Part shown: positions 15,488-24,511 of the stretch, piece by piece
Layout: every line of letters starts with the position of its first letter
Position numbering within the stretch: position 1 is the first letter of the stretch
From: Streptomyces sp. CG 926
GTDB taxonomy: Bacteria; Actinomycetota; Actinomycetes; Streptomycetales; Streptomycetaceae
DNA: 64,000 nt
Direction of reading: 5' to 3'
Assembly: GCF_003148825.1 (NCBI RefSeq)
Contig: NZ_QGGZ01000022.1
Span: 29,105 to 93,104, forward strand
Translations under genes and position numbers: made by a program
Notes under the pieces: model-generated
The model's database searches: none
Told to the model about the DNA's origin: nothing
Seen by the model: the letters and a program-made list of their open reading frames with translations, nothing else

Positions 15488-17485
15488 CTAAACAGGGCGC
15501 GCGCCCGGGGGTGCCGTACGGGGCCGTACGCCCTCCCCCACCGCGCTCAGCAGGGCGTTCGCCCGGGGCGAGGACACCAGTTCCTCCAACGTCAGCGGCC
15601 GCCCCGCGGCATCGGCCACCGGCAGCCGCCAATTGGGGTACTGGTCCCAGGTGCCCGGCAGGTTCTGCGGCCGCCGGTCCCCCACCGCGTCCGGCAGCCA
15701 TACGCCGACCAGCCGCGCGGGGGTGCGCAGCAGGAAGGCGTACAGGGCCCGTACGGCGGCCTCCTCGCCCTTGGTGTCCAACCCCAGCCCGTCCAACAGC
15801 TCCAGCCACTCGGCGGTGTCGGCGGCGTCCTCGGCACGCTCCAGCTCGGCCGGGCGGGTCAGCAGGCCGAGCCGGTCGCGCAGTTCCACATGGCCCCCGG
15901 CGAGCTTGGCGGCCGTGGGCGGCAGGTCGTGCGTGGTGACGGTGGCCAGACAGTCGGCCCGCCAGGCCTGCGGGGCCAGCGGGTCGCCGCCGCCGTCCCA
16001 GTCCCGCTCGAACCAGAGCACCGAGGTGCCGAGCACCCCGCGCCGGGCCAGTTCCCGACGGACCCGGGGCTCCACCGTCCCGAGGTCCTCGCCGATGACC
16101 GGGGCGCCCGCCCGGTGGGCCTCCAGGACGAGGATCGCCAGCATGGCCTCACCGTCGTAGCTGACGTACGCCCCTTCCGCGGGCGGGGTCCCCTCCGGGA
16201 TCCACCAGAGCCGGAACAGCCCCATCACATGGTCGATCCGCAGCGCGCCCGCGTAGCGGAACACCCCGCGCAGCAGGGACCGGAAGGGGGCGTAGCCGGT
16301 GGCGGCCAGCACGTCGGGGCGCCAGGGGGGCAGCCCCCAGTCCTGACCGCGGGCGTTGAAGGCGTCCGGGGGCGCGCCGACCGAGATGTCCCGGGCGTAG
16401 CAGGGCGAGCCGAAGACGTCGGAACCCTGCGGGTGCACCCCGACGGCGAGGTCGTGGACGATGCCGACGCTCATGCCGGCCTCGCGGGCGGCCCGCTGGG
16501 CGGCGGCGAGCTGGCCGTCCGTCAGCCAGACCAGCCAGCGGTGGAAATCGCTGCGCTCCTTCGGGTCCTCCTCCCCCGCGTGACCGGCGCACCAGACGGC
16601 GTGCACGTCCAGCGGGGCGCCCTGCTCGGCGCAGAACGCCCGATAGGCGGCTTCGCGTTCGGGCGTGCGCGGCACGGCGTACAGCAGCTCCAGAGCCGCT
16701 CGCTTGAGATCCCAGACGGCGTCGCGGTCGATCAGCGCGCCCTTCTCCAGGACCTGGCGGCGCAGCTCGCCGCCGCGTGCGGCGAGCTCGTCGAGGGCCT
16801 CACGGTGGGGGCAGTCGGCGTACTCGGGGACGTCCTCGATCCGCAGGTGGACGGGGTCCGGGAAGCGCCGCGAGGACGGCCGGTACGGGGACGGGTCGGT
16901 CGGGGCCCCGGGCACGGCCGCGTGCAGCGGATTGACCTGGATGAACCCGGCGCCGTGGGTACGGCCCGCCCAGCGCGCGAGCTCCGCGAGGTCGCCGAGG
17001 TCGCCCATGCCCCAGGAGCGCTCGGAGAGCAGGGAGTAGAGCTGGACGAGCAGCCCGTGGGCTCGCTCGGGCGCCGCCGGGGCCCGCTCCGGGGCCACGA
17101 CCAGGGTGGCCTCGGCGCTGCGCCCGTCGGGCGCCTCGGCGACGAGCCGATGGACGCCCAGCGGCAGCGCGGGACCCCACGCGAGCACCTCGCCCGTCTC
17201 CTCGGCCACCACCCGCACCCGGGTACCCGCGGGCAGCCCGGCGGGCTCCGGGGCCACCCGCTCCCCCCGCCAGAGCACCACCGTGGGCGGCAGCAGCCGC
17301 CCGGCCGCCTCCCGGGCGGCGGACTCGGCGAACACCCGGATGCTCTCCGCGTCGTCGGTGGCCACCCCCAGCAGCCCGAGGACCGCCCTGACGGTGGCCT
17401 CCGGCACCGGGACGGTGACGTCCGCGGCGGGCCGGTAGTCGGTGGCGACTCCGTACTGGGCTGCGAGCCGGGCCAGGTCGTCCAT
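15488..17485 (-). CDS. malQ: 4-alpha-glucanotransferase (GH77, amylomaltase)
   Basis: The enzyme moves alpha-1,4-glucan segments between maltooligosaccharides in cytosolic glycogen and maltose metabolism. The 665-residue protein has an N-terminal helical and beta domain, then the GH77 barrel: SERSWGMGDLGDL, the nucleophile region ALRIDHVMGLFRLWW, the acid/base region IGEDLGTVEPRVRREL and TTHDLPPTAAKLAGG. All expected catalytic acids are present. The ATG at 17485 has GAAGGAG about 10 bases upstream; the longer 895-residue frame is not supported. It is divergent from the GH84-type gene. Confidence 0.95.
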   Translation of the reverse strand: MDDLARLAAQYGVATDYRPAADVTVPVPEATVRAVLGLLGVATDDAESIRVFAESAAREAAGRLLPPTVVLWRGERVAPEPAGLPAGTRVRVVAEETGEVLAWGPALPLGVHRLVAEAPDGRSAEATLVVAPERAPAAPERAHGLLVQLYSLLSERSWGMGDLGDLAELARWAGRTHGAGFIQVNPLHAAVPGAPTDPSPYRPSSRRFPDPVHLRIEDVPEYADCPHREALDELAARGGELRRQVLEKGALIDRDAVWDLKRAALELLYAVPRTPEREAAYRAFCAEQGAPLDVHAVWCAGHAGEEDPKERSDFHRWLVWLTDGQLAAAQRAAREAGMSVGIVHDLAVGVHPQGSDVFGSPCYARDISVGAPPDAFNARGQDWGLPPWRPDVLAATGYAPFRSLLRGVFRYAGALRIDHVMGLFRLWWIPEGTPPAEGAYVSYDGEAMLAILVLEAHRAGAPVIGEDLGTVEPRVRRELARRGVLGTSVLWFERDWDGGGDPLAPQAWRADCLATVTTHDLPPTAAKLAGGHVELRDRLGLLTRPAELERAEDAADTAEWLELLDGLGLDTKGEEAAVRALYAFLLRTPARLVGVWLPDAVGDRRPQNLPGTWDQYPNWRLPVADAAGRPLTLEELVSSPRANALLSAVGEGVRPRTAPPGARPV

Positions 17486-17729
17486 CTGCGGGCGCTCCTT
17501 CGTGCGTGCGGGCATCAGGGCATGAGGATGAGTCAGAAGACTGGGGCACAAGGGTGGTTCACGAGGGTGGGACGCCGCCGGGGAACACCGCGTCCATACC
17601 CACTCGGAGGCACCGCATTCCTGCCGCATCCGGGGCAGATCACCCACCCGCATTGACACTCCAGCCGCACGGATGGTGGGCTCAGGCTCATTCGTACGAG
17701 TGGGGGACGTTTCGGGACGAGGAGGCTCC

Positions 17730-20700
17730 GTGCAGTTCAGGGGTAGGAGGCGGAACACCGCTGCCGCTGTGGCGGTGATCGGCACGCTCCTGGGCGGCGC
17801 CGTGTCCTCCGCGCCGCCCGGGACCTTCGCGGCGCCCAGCGCACCGGACAGACCGGCGCCCGGGGGCAGCCCCGGCGCGACCCCGGTGTCCGCCGCGGCC
17901 GGGCCGGTGCTCGACCCGGGAGCCGACATCGCCCGGGCGGCCACCGAGGGTCCCGCCGTGTGGCCCCGGCCGCAGGCGATGACCGCCGATCCGGCGCGCG
18001 AGCTGCCGCTGGGCACCGAGGCCGTACTGGTCGCGGCCCCCGACGCCGATCCGTACGCCGTCCGGGTCGTCCGGGACGCCCTGCGCGCGGCGGGCGTCCG
18101 CACCGTCCACGAACCGGCTCCCGGGGCCCCGCTGCCCGCGCGGGGCACCGTCGTACGGCTCCAGGACGCCGACACGGAGCAGGCGCTGCGGGCGCTGGGC
18201 GCGGCCGCGCCGTCGGACCTGCCGGTCGGGGGCTACCGGCTGGCCGCGGGCCGGTACGCCGGCCGGGACACGATCGCGCTGGCCGGCATGGGCGGGGAGG
18301 GGCTCTTCCACGCGGCGCAGACGCTGCGCCAGCTCCTCGCGGCCGGCGGCGGGAAGATGCCCGGCGTCCTGGTGCGGGACTGGCCGGCCGCGCCGGTGCG
18401 CGGGATCACCGAGGGCTTCTACGGGCAGCCGTGGACCCAGGAACAGCGCCTGGCCCAGCTGGACTTCATGGGCCGCACCAAGCAGAACCGACTGCTCATA
18501 GCGCCCGGCGACGACCCGTACCGCACGACGAACTGGCGCCAGGACTATCCGCAGGAGCAGCAGGCGGAGTTCCGCGCGCTGGCCGAACGGGCGCGCGCCA
18601 ACCAGGTCGTCCTGGCCTGGGCGGTGACCCCCGGGCAGTCGATGTGCCTGTCCTCGGAGGCCGACCGGGCGGCGCTCGCCCGCAAGCTGGACGCGATGTG
18701 GGACCTCGGCTTCCGGGCCTTCCAGGTGCAGTTCCAGGACGTCAGCTACACCGAGTGGGGTTGCCGGGCCGACCGGGACCGGTACGGGAAGGGTCCGGCG
18801 GCGGCCGCGAAGGCGCACGCCGAGGTCGCGGGTGGACTGGCCGCGCACCTGGCCGCCCGCTACCCGGGAGCGCCCGCGCTGTCGCTGCTGCCGACGGAGT
18901 ACTACCAGGAGGGCTCGACCACCTACCGGACGGCCTTGGCGGGCGCGTTGGACCCGCGGGTGGAGGTGGCCTGGACGGGCGTGGGCGTGGTGCCGCGGAC
19001 GATCACGGGCAAGGAACTGGCCGGGGCCCGCTCCGCCCTGGGGCACCCCCTGATCACCATGGACAACTACCCGGTGAACGACTGGGATCCGGGCCGGATC
19101 TTCCTCGGCCCGTACGCGGGCCGCGAGCCGGCGGTGGCGGGCGGTTCGGCGGCGCTGCTGGCCAACGCGATGCCGCAGGGCACCCTGTCGCGGATCCCGC
19201 TCTTCACGGCGGCGGACTTCGCGTGGAACCCGCGCGGTTACCGGCCCGGCGAGTCCTGGGCGGCGGCGGTCCGCGAGCTGACGGGCCCCGACCCGCGCAC
19301 CCGACAGGCCGTGGCGGCGCTCGCCGGGAACACCGCGTCGTCCGGGCTCAAGCAGGAGGAGTCGGCGTATCTGAAGCCTCTGGTCGAGCAGTTCTGGAAG
19401 GCCCGTGCCGCGGGCGATCCGGCGGCCGGGACCGAGCTGCGCAAGGCGTTCACGGTCCTGCGCGAGGCCAAGGAGCGGCTGCCGGCCCTCTCGGGCGAGG
19501 CGGGCCCCTGGCTGGACCGCCTGGCGCGCTACGGGACGGCGGGCGAACTGGCGGTGGACGTGCTGCAGGCCCAGGCCCGCGGGGACGGGACGGCCGCCTG
19601 GAAGGCCTCCCGGGCCCTGACCGAGGTCCGGACGACACTGGCGCAGCCGGGATCGGCCCGGGTGGACAAGGCCGTCCTGGAACCGTTCCTGACGAAGGCG
19701 GTGGCCGAGGCCGACGCCTGGACCGGGGCCGCCCGCAAGACCGGCACGGTGACGAAGGAGGCCGAGGCCTGGACCGTGCGGCTGGACGCCCCGCGCCCGC
19801 TCTCGGCGATCACCGTGATGACCGAGCCGCTCCCGGCCGGGGCGCGCGGCGCCGTGGTCGAGGCGCACGTACCGGGCGAGGGCTGGCGCAAGGTCGCCGA
19901 CGCCGCGGCCTCGGGCTGGACCCAGGTGGAGACACCGGGGCTGAGCGCGGACGCGGTACGGCTGTCCTGGGCCGGGGCCGAGTCCGCGCCCACGGTGCAC
20001 CAGGTGGTGCCGTGGTTCGGCGACGGCCCGCGGGCCCGCTTCGAGCTGGCCGACGGGGCCGCGGCGGACGCCGAGATCGGCGGCGCCGCGCAGCGGGTCT
20101 CGGCGCAGCTGTCGGCGCTGGGGCCCGCCGAGGTCCGGGGCCCGCTGTCGGCGCGGCCGCCGGCGGGCATCGAGGTGCGCCTCCCGCAGACCGTGGTGGC
20201 CCCGCGGGGCGGCCAGGTGTCGATCCCGCTGGAGGTCGGCGTCGCCGCGGGCACCCCGGCGGGCAGCTACCAGGTGCCGGTGACCTTCGACGGGGAGACA
20301 CGGACCCTGACGGTACGTGCGGTGGCCCGTACCGGTGGCCCCGATCTGCTGCGGACCGCGCGGGCGACCTCGTCGGCGAACGAGACGCCCGATTTCCCGG
20401 CCTCGGCGGCCGTGGACGGCTCCATGGCCACCCGCTGGTCGTCGCCGGCGGTGGACGGCGCGTGGTGGAAGGCGGAACTGCCCGCTGCGACGCGGGTGGG
20501 GCGGCTGGAGCTGCAATGGCAGGACGCGTACCCGTCGGCGTACCGGGTGGAGACCTCCACGGACGGGGTGACCTGGCGCCCGGCGGCAGCCGTCAAGGCC
20601 TCCCGGGGCGGCCACGAGTCGCTCCGCATGGACGCCCCGGACACCCGCTTCCTCCGCATCACCTGCGAGACCCGAGCGACCCGCTACGGCTGCTCCCTCT

Positions 20701-20732
20701 GGTCGGCAGAGGCCTACGCGGTCACGCCGTAG
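17730..20732 (+). CDS. secreted GH84-type beta-N-acetylglucosaminidase-domain protein with C-terminal F5/8 (CBM32-like) domain
   Basis: The 1000-residue exported protein has a signal peptide (NTAAAVAVIGTLLGGAVSSA) and a small N-terminal GH20b-like domain. A GH84 barrel follows from about residue 225 (RGITEGFYGQPW, IAPGDDPYRTTNW), then a helical segment. A discoidin-type carbohydrate-binding domain fills about residue 865 to the end (AVDGSMATRWSS, STDGVTWRP). In characterised GH84 enzymes two adjacent Asp residues follow a hydrophobic strand (FDD). Here the matching strand reads FQVQFQDVSY, so the first Asp is Gln336 and only Asp337 remains. Activity may differ from classical GlcNAcases. The GTG at 17730 has GAGGAGG 5 bases upstream. 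A TTGACA at 17653-17658 is a possible -35 box. Confidence 0.85.
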   Translation: MQFRGRRRNTAAAVAVIGTLLGGAVSSAPPGTFAAPSAPDRPAPGGSPGATPVSAAAGPVLDPGADIARAATEGPAVWPRPQAMTADPARELPLGTEAVLVAAPDADPYAVRVVRDALRAAGVRTVHEPAPGAPLPARGTVVRLQDADTEQALRALGAAAPSDLPVGGYRLAAGRYAGRDTIALAGMGGEGLFHAAQTLRQLLAAGGGKMPGVLVRDWPAAPVRGITEGFYGQPWTQEQRLAQLDFMGRTKQNRLLIAPGDDPYRTTNWRQDYPQEQQAEFRALAERARANQVVLAWAVTPGQSMCLSSEADRAALARKLDAMWDLGFRAFQVQFQDVSYTEWGCRADRDRYGKGPAAAAKAHAEVAGGLAAHLAARYPGAPALSLLPTEYYQEGSTTYRTALAGALDPRVEVAWTGVGVVPRTITGKELAGARSALGHPLITMDNYPVNDWDPGRIFLGPYAGREPAVAGGSAALLANAMPQGTLSRIPLFTAADFAWNPRGYRPGESWAAAVRELTGPDPRTRQAVAALAGNTASSGLKQEESAYLKPLVEQFWKARAAGDPAAGTELRKAFTVLREAKERLPALSGEAGPWLDRLARYGTAGELAVDVLQAQARGDGTAAWKASRALTEVRTTLAQPGSARVDKAVLEPFLTKAVAEADAWTGAARKTGTVTKEAEAWTVRLDAPRPLSAITVMTEPLPAGARGAVVEAHVPGEGWRKVADAAASGWTQVETPGLSADAVRLSWAGAESAPTVHQVVPWFGDGPRARFELADGAAADAEIGGAAQRVSAQLSALGPAEVRGPLSARPPAGIEVRLPQTVVAPRGGQVSIPLEVGVAAGTPAGSYQVPVTFDGETRTLTVRAVARTGGPDLLRTARATSSANETPDFPASAAVDGSMATRWSSPAVDGAWWKAELPAATRVGRLELQWQDAYPSAYRVETSTDGVTWRPAAAVKASRGGHESLRMDAPDTRFLRITCETRATRYGCSLWSAEAYAVTP

Positions 20733-20828
20733 CCCTCGCCCGAGGCACGGGACGGCCCCCGCCCTCCCTCCCGGCCCGCAACCCACCCACCCCCGCCGGC
20801 GCACCTCCCAGCCCCACCGGCGCACCCA

Positions 20829-20925
20829 CCCAGCCCCGCCGGCGTTCGAGGCGCGGGGCCCGGGGCAGCGCCCCGCTCTCCCAGCCCCGCCGGCGTTTGA
20901 GGCGCGGGGCCCGGGGCAGCGCCCC
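20829..20925. repeat. two 46-bp direct repeats, REP-like intergenic element
   Basis: The copies at 20829-20874 and 20880-20925 differ at a single base (GTTCGAG against GTTTGAG). Each contains CCGGCGTT(C/T)GAGG and a GGGGCCCGGGGC palindromic tract. They share the core motif with the inverted repeat at 10142-10236. They lie between convergent genes and may act as terminators. The whole gap from 20733 to 20981 holds no other feature. Confidence 0.8.
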
Positions 20926-20981
20926 GGGAGGCCGGGCCGCAGGTCCACGACGGGCGCGACCCCGCAGGGGACCGGCCGGAG

Positions 20982-21524
20982 CTACCCGGCCGCCACCCCG
21001 ATCCCGATCCGCTCCAACGCATCCTCCGCCCCGTACGGCTGGAGATACGGCATCCACCGCGGATCCCGATGCCCCGTCCCGATGATCCGCCACGCCAGCC
21101 CGGACGGCGGCGCCGGCTGGTGCCGCAGGCGCCAGCCCAGTTCCAGCAGGTGCCGGTCGGCCTTGACGTGGTTGCAGCGGCGGCAGGCGGCCACGACGTT
21201 GTCCCACGCGTGCCGCCCACCCCGGCTGCGCGGGATGACGTGATCGACGCTGGTGGCGACGGCACCGCAGTACATGCAGCGACCGCCGTCCCGCGCGAAC
21301 AGGGCGCGTCGGGTGAGTGGAACGGGCCCCCGGTAGGGGACCCGCACGAAGCGCTTGAGCCGTACCACGCTGGGCGCGGGGACGACCCTTGTCGCGCTGT
21401 GCAGATAGGCGCCGGATTCCTCCAGGGAGACCGCTTTGTTCTCCAGGACGAGGACGAGCGCGCGGCGGAGCGGTACGACGCCGAGGGGCTCGTACGACGC
21501 GTTGAGGACCAGGACGTGCGGCAC
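20982..21524 (-). CDS. HNH endonuclease
   Basis: The 180-residue protein starts VLVLNASYEPLGVVPLRRA, the N-terminal block of the widespread actinobacterial HNH family. It then has the nuclease core: CMYCG, SVDHVIPRSRGG, WDNVVAACRRCNHVKADR. The two C-x2-C pairs bind structural zinc, and the His of VDH and the Asn and second His of the core form the metal site. It cleaves DNA by family inference; its biological target is unknown. It is a housekeeping member, not tied to a phage here. The GTG at 21524 has AAGGAGG 5 bases upstream. Confidence 0.92.
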   Translation of the reverse strand: MPHVLVLNASYEPLGVVPLRRALVLVLENKAVSLEESGAYLHSATRVVPAPSVVRLKRFVRVPYRGPVPLTRRALFARDGGRCMYCGAVATSVDHVIPRSRGGRHAWDNVVAACRRCNHVKADRHLLELGWRLRHQPAPPSGLAWRIIGTGHRDPRWMPYLQPYGAEDALERIGIGVAAG

Positions 21525-21809
21525 GGACTGCCTCCTTGTACGCCGGCGGCGCGTGGCTCGCGCCGGGACGATCTGCTCTCCAGTCTCTCCTTACGGCTGG
21601 TCGAAACGCCACCACTCGCCCGTAACGGGTCCGAGGTGTTTTCAACCACAGTCAGTCATCCCCAGGTGAGTCTGGTCTCTCCCTCGAACACGGCACCAAG
21701 GTGAAGGGATTGCCCCGTTAGTGTGGTCTGTCTGTCCCGCATATCCCCGGATCCGTCCGGGGGTCCCCCCGGTTCCGCGGGCAGACCGCTACACCTGGAG
21801 GTTCCCGTC

Positions 21810-22892
21810 GTGCCCTGGCCCGCCGCTCTGCTGCCGCTGGCAGCCGACGTTCCGGACGCGCCCGCATCGGTCAAGGAGGCGCAGGCGAGCGTCACCGAGG
21901 CCGCCAGCTTCATCGAGCAGAACTGGGCCACCTGGCTGAGCATCGGCCTGCGGATCCTGCTGATCGTCGTGATAGCGGCGGTGATCCGCTCGGCGGTCCG
22001 CAAGGCGCTGACCAAGCTCATAACCCGGATGAACACCAGCGCCGAGGCGGTGGAGGGCACCGCGCTGGGCGGGCTGTTGGTCAACGCGGAGCGGCGGCGC
22101 CAGCGTTCGGAGGCGATCGGATCGGTGCTCCGGTCGGTGGCCTCGTTCCTGATCCTGGGTACGGCCGCGCTGATGGTCCTGGCCGCGCTGAAGATCGATC
22201 TGGCCCCGCTGCTGGCGAGTGCCGGTGTGGCCGGTGTGGCGATCGGTTTCGGCGCCCGGAACCTGGTGACGGACTTCCTGTCCGGCGTCTTCATGATCAT
22301 GGAGGACCAGTACGGCGTCGGCGACAAGATCGACGCGGGCGTGGCCTCGGGCGAGGTCATAGAGGTCGGACTGCGTGTGACCAAGCTCCGCGGGGACAAC
22401 GGCGAGATCTGGTACGTGCGCAACGGCGAGATCAAGCGGATCGGCAACCTCAGCCAGGGCTGGGCGACCGCGGGTGTGGACGTCCAGGTCAAGCCCTCGG
22501 AGAACCTGTCCCGGATCCGCGAGGTGGTCAAGGAGGTCGCCGACGCCATGGCCAAGGAGTCCCCCTGGGACGAGCGCCTGTGGGGTCCGGTGGAGGTCCT
22601 GGGCCTGGACGAGGTGCTGCTCGCCTCGATGACCGTGAAGGTGTCCGCCAAGACCATGCCCGGCCAGCAGTTCGCCGTGGAGCGGGAACTGCGCTGGCGG
22701 ATCAAGGAGGCCTTCGACGCCGCGGGCATCCGGATCATCGGCGGGGTGCCGGCGGGCGACGAGGACGAGGAGGCCCCGGCGGACCCGTCGGCCTCGGTGG
22801 CCGCGCCGTCCGCGCTGGCCAACCCGACCTCCCCGCAGTCGCTGGCCACGGCCCCGATCCCGCCGCCGGCCGGCCCGCGGATCACCAAGTAG
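21810..22892 (+). CDS. MscS-family mechanosensitive ion channel
   Basis: The 360-residue membrane protein has an N-terminal helix (LRILLIVVIAAVI), a second helix (SFLILGTAALMVLAAL) and the pore-lining TM3 (LLASAGVAGVAIGFGARNLVTDFLSG), which carries the Gly/Ala packing typical of MscS. The cytosolic beta and alpha/beta domains follow. The C-terminus is Pro/Ala-rich and disordered. The channel releases solutes on hypo-osmotic shock. The GTG at 21810 follows GGAGG by 7 bases. It is divergent from the HNH gene. Confidence 0.93.
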   Translation: MPWPAALLPLAADVPDAPASVKEAQASVTEAASFIEQNWATWLSIGLRILLIVVIAAVIRSAVRKALTKLITRMNTSAEAVEGTALGGLLVNAERRRQRSEAIGSVLRSVASFLILGTAALMVLAALKIDLAPLLASAGVAGVAIGFGARNLVTDFLSGVFMIMEDQYGVGDKIDAGVASGEVIEVGLRVTKLRGDNGEIWYVRNGEIKRIGNLSQGWATAGVDVQVKPSENLSRIREVVKEVADAMAKESPWDERLWGPVEVLGLDEVLLASMTVKVSAKTMPGQQFAVERELRWRIKEAFDAAGIRIIGGVPAGDEDEEAPADPSASVAAPSALANPTSPQSLATAPIPPPAGPRITK

Positions 22893-23032
22893 CCACCCGG
22901 CCGCGCAGCCCCGTAGCCCGGTAGCCGCGTGGCCTCTCTCACCGCGCACCCCACGAGCCCCGCTCGTCCCGCTGCCCCGCAGGTCATCCGTGAAATGCCA
23001 CGTGAAATGACACAGCCTGCGGGGCAGCGGCA

Positions 23033-23068
23033 TTGACACACTTCAACAGGTGATAGGAAACTTACCTA
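23033..23068 (+). promoter_or_regulatory. csnR promoter with ROK-type operator palindrome
   Basis: TTGACA at 23033-23038 is a good -35 box. At the -10 distance lies TAGGAAACTTACCTA (23054-23068), an almost perfect palindrome of the AGGAAA-n-TTTCCT type that I associate with CsnR-like ROK repressors. Wider arms, AGGTGAT and ATCACCT, surround it. A bound repressor would block the -10 region. A CGTGAAATG direct repeat lies just upstream (22989-22997 and 23001-23009). Confidence 0.65.
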
Positions 23069-23099
23069 ACAGATCACCTCGGTGAGGGAGAGCCGCACG

Positions 23100-24329
23100 A
23101 TGCCCGCCGCCACGCCCGGAACGCCCAGCCTGTTGCGCGCCATGAACGACCGGGCCGCACTCGAACTCCTGCTGACGCACGGCCCGCTGTCCCGGACCCG
23201 CATCGGGCACCTGACCGGGCTGTCCAAGCCCACCGCCTCCCAGCTGCTCGCCCGCCTCGAAGCGGTCGGGCTGGTCGTGGCCACCGGCACGGACGGCGGC
23301 CGCCCCGGCCCCAGCGCCCAGCTCTACGCGATCAACCCGCGGGCCGCCTACGTCGGGGGCCTGGACGTCACCCCGGAGCGGGTGCTGGCCGCCGTCGCCG
23401 ACCTCACGGGCACGGTGGTCGCCACCCACGAGGTTCCCTACACCGAGGGGGCCGAGGCCCTCGACCAGGTGACCGAGGCCCTGGGCGGGGCCGTCAAGGC
23501 CGCCGGACTGACCCGCACCGACCTGCGCCGGGTGGTCATCGGCACACCGGGCGCCTTCGACCCCCAGACCGGCCGGCTGCGCTACGCCAGCCACCTCCCC
23601 GGCTGGCACTCCCCCACCCTCCTGGAGGAGCTGGCGGCGGCCCTGCCGATGCCCGTCGAGTACGAGAACGACGTCAATCTCGCCGCCGTCGCCGAACAGC
23701 GGCTCGGCGCGGCCCGCGGCCACGAGGACTTCGTCCTGCTGTGGAACGAGGAGGGCCTCGGTGCCGCCCTGGTCCTGGGCGGCCGGCTGCACCGCGGCTG
23801 GACCGGCGGCGCCGGCGAGGTGGGCTTCCTGCCCGTGCCGGGCCGGCCCCTGGTCCGGCAGGTCACCCGGGCCAACTCCGGCGGGTACCAGGAGCTGGCC
23901 GGCGTGGAAGGGCTGCCCCGGCTCGCCGCGGAACTGGGCGTCGAGCCGCCCGAGGTCCCCGCCACCGGACAGGCCCCCGGCGCACCCCACGGGCCGGAGG
24001 TCGCCGCCGCCGTCTCCCTGCTCGCCCGGGCCGCCGCCGCGCCCGAGGGGGCGCACCTGCGCTTCCTCCAGTCGTACGCCACCGCGCTGGCCACCGGTCT
24101 CGCCTCGGTCGTCGCCGTGCTGGACCCGGAGATCGTGGTCCTGTCCGGGGCGGCGATCAACGCCGGCGGCGAGCCGCTGCGCGCGCTGCTGGAGGCCGAG
24201 CTCGCCGAACTGGCCCCCTCCCGGCCCCGGCTGGTCCCCGGCGAGGTACGGGAGAGGCCGGTCCTGCACGGCGCGCTGGAGAGCGCGCTGGCCGCCACCC
24301 GGGACGAGGTGTTCGACACCTCGGGCTGA
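23100..24329 (+). CDS. csnR: ROK-family transcriptional repressor of amino-sugar oligosaccharide use
   Basis: The 409-residue protein has a winged helix (SRTRIGHLTGLSKPTASQLL, then RLEAVGLVV) fused to a ROK sugar-kinase-like domain (GLDVTPERVLAAVADLTG, VVIGTPGAFDP, ENDVNLAAVAEQRLG). It lacks the CGCGGC-type Cys cluster that binds zinc in ROK kinases, as a regulator may. It heads a cluster of sugar importer, GH4 glycosidase and kinase, the exact order I recall for csnR-csnK in S. coelicolor, which handles chitosan-derived glucosamine oligosaccharides. The ATG at 23100 fits the GGGAG site; a GTG 18 bases earlier is possible. The symbol rests on gene order. Confidence 0.8.
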   Translation: MPAATPGTPSLLRAMNDRAALELLLTHGPLSRTRIGHLTGLSKPTASQLLARLEAVGLVVATGTDGGRPGPSAQLYAINPRAAYVGGLDVTPERVLAAVADLTGTVVATHEVPYTEGAEALDQVTEALGGAVKAAGLTRTDLRRVVIGTPGAFDPQTGRLRYASHLPGWHSPTLLEELAAALPMPVEYENDVNLAAVAEQRLGAARGHEDFVLLWNEEGLGAALVLGGRLHRGWTGGAGEVGFLPVPGRPLVRQVTRANSGGYQELAGVEGLPRLAAELGVEPPEVPATGQAPGAPHGPEVAAAVSLLARAAAAPEGAHLRFLQSYATALATGLASVVAVLDPEIVVLSGAAINAGGEPLRALLEAELAELAPSRPRLVPGEVRERPVLHGALESALAATRDEVFDTSG

Positions 24330-24374
24330 ACCGTCCGGTCCCCGCCGTCCACACCCTCGGCCGGCACCCCGCAT

Positions 24375-24460
24375 CCCGGACCCGCACCCGCACGTCCGTC
24401 CGTCCGTCCGTCTGCACGCACGTCCGCACGCACCCGCACGCCCGCACGCGCACACCCCAC
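24375..24460. repeat. simple-sequence tract between csnR and csnE
   Basis: The 182-bp csnR-csnE gap is mostly low-complexity DNA: (CGTC)x5 at 24393-24412, then irregular GCACGCAC and CCGCACGC units. It has no palindrome of the csnR type. It may be a slippage-prone spacer or a processing site; no gene is visible. Confidence 0.7.
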
Positions 24461-24511
24461 CGCCACCGGCACCCCCCACGGAAGTTCCTCCCGCAGAGAG
24501 CGAGCCCCGCC

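Noticed and set aside
17688..20948. 1086-residue antisense frame over the GH84-type gene
   Set aside because: Runs through the intergenic repeats and has no recognisable domain; the plus-strand gene has a signal peptide and two domains.
24375..24460. Possible CRISPR-like array in the csnR-csnE gap
   Set aside because: Units are only 4-8 bases, irregular, and lack spacers; no cas genes occur anywhere in the window.
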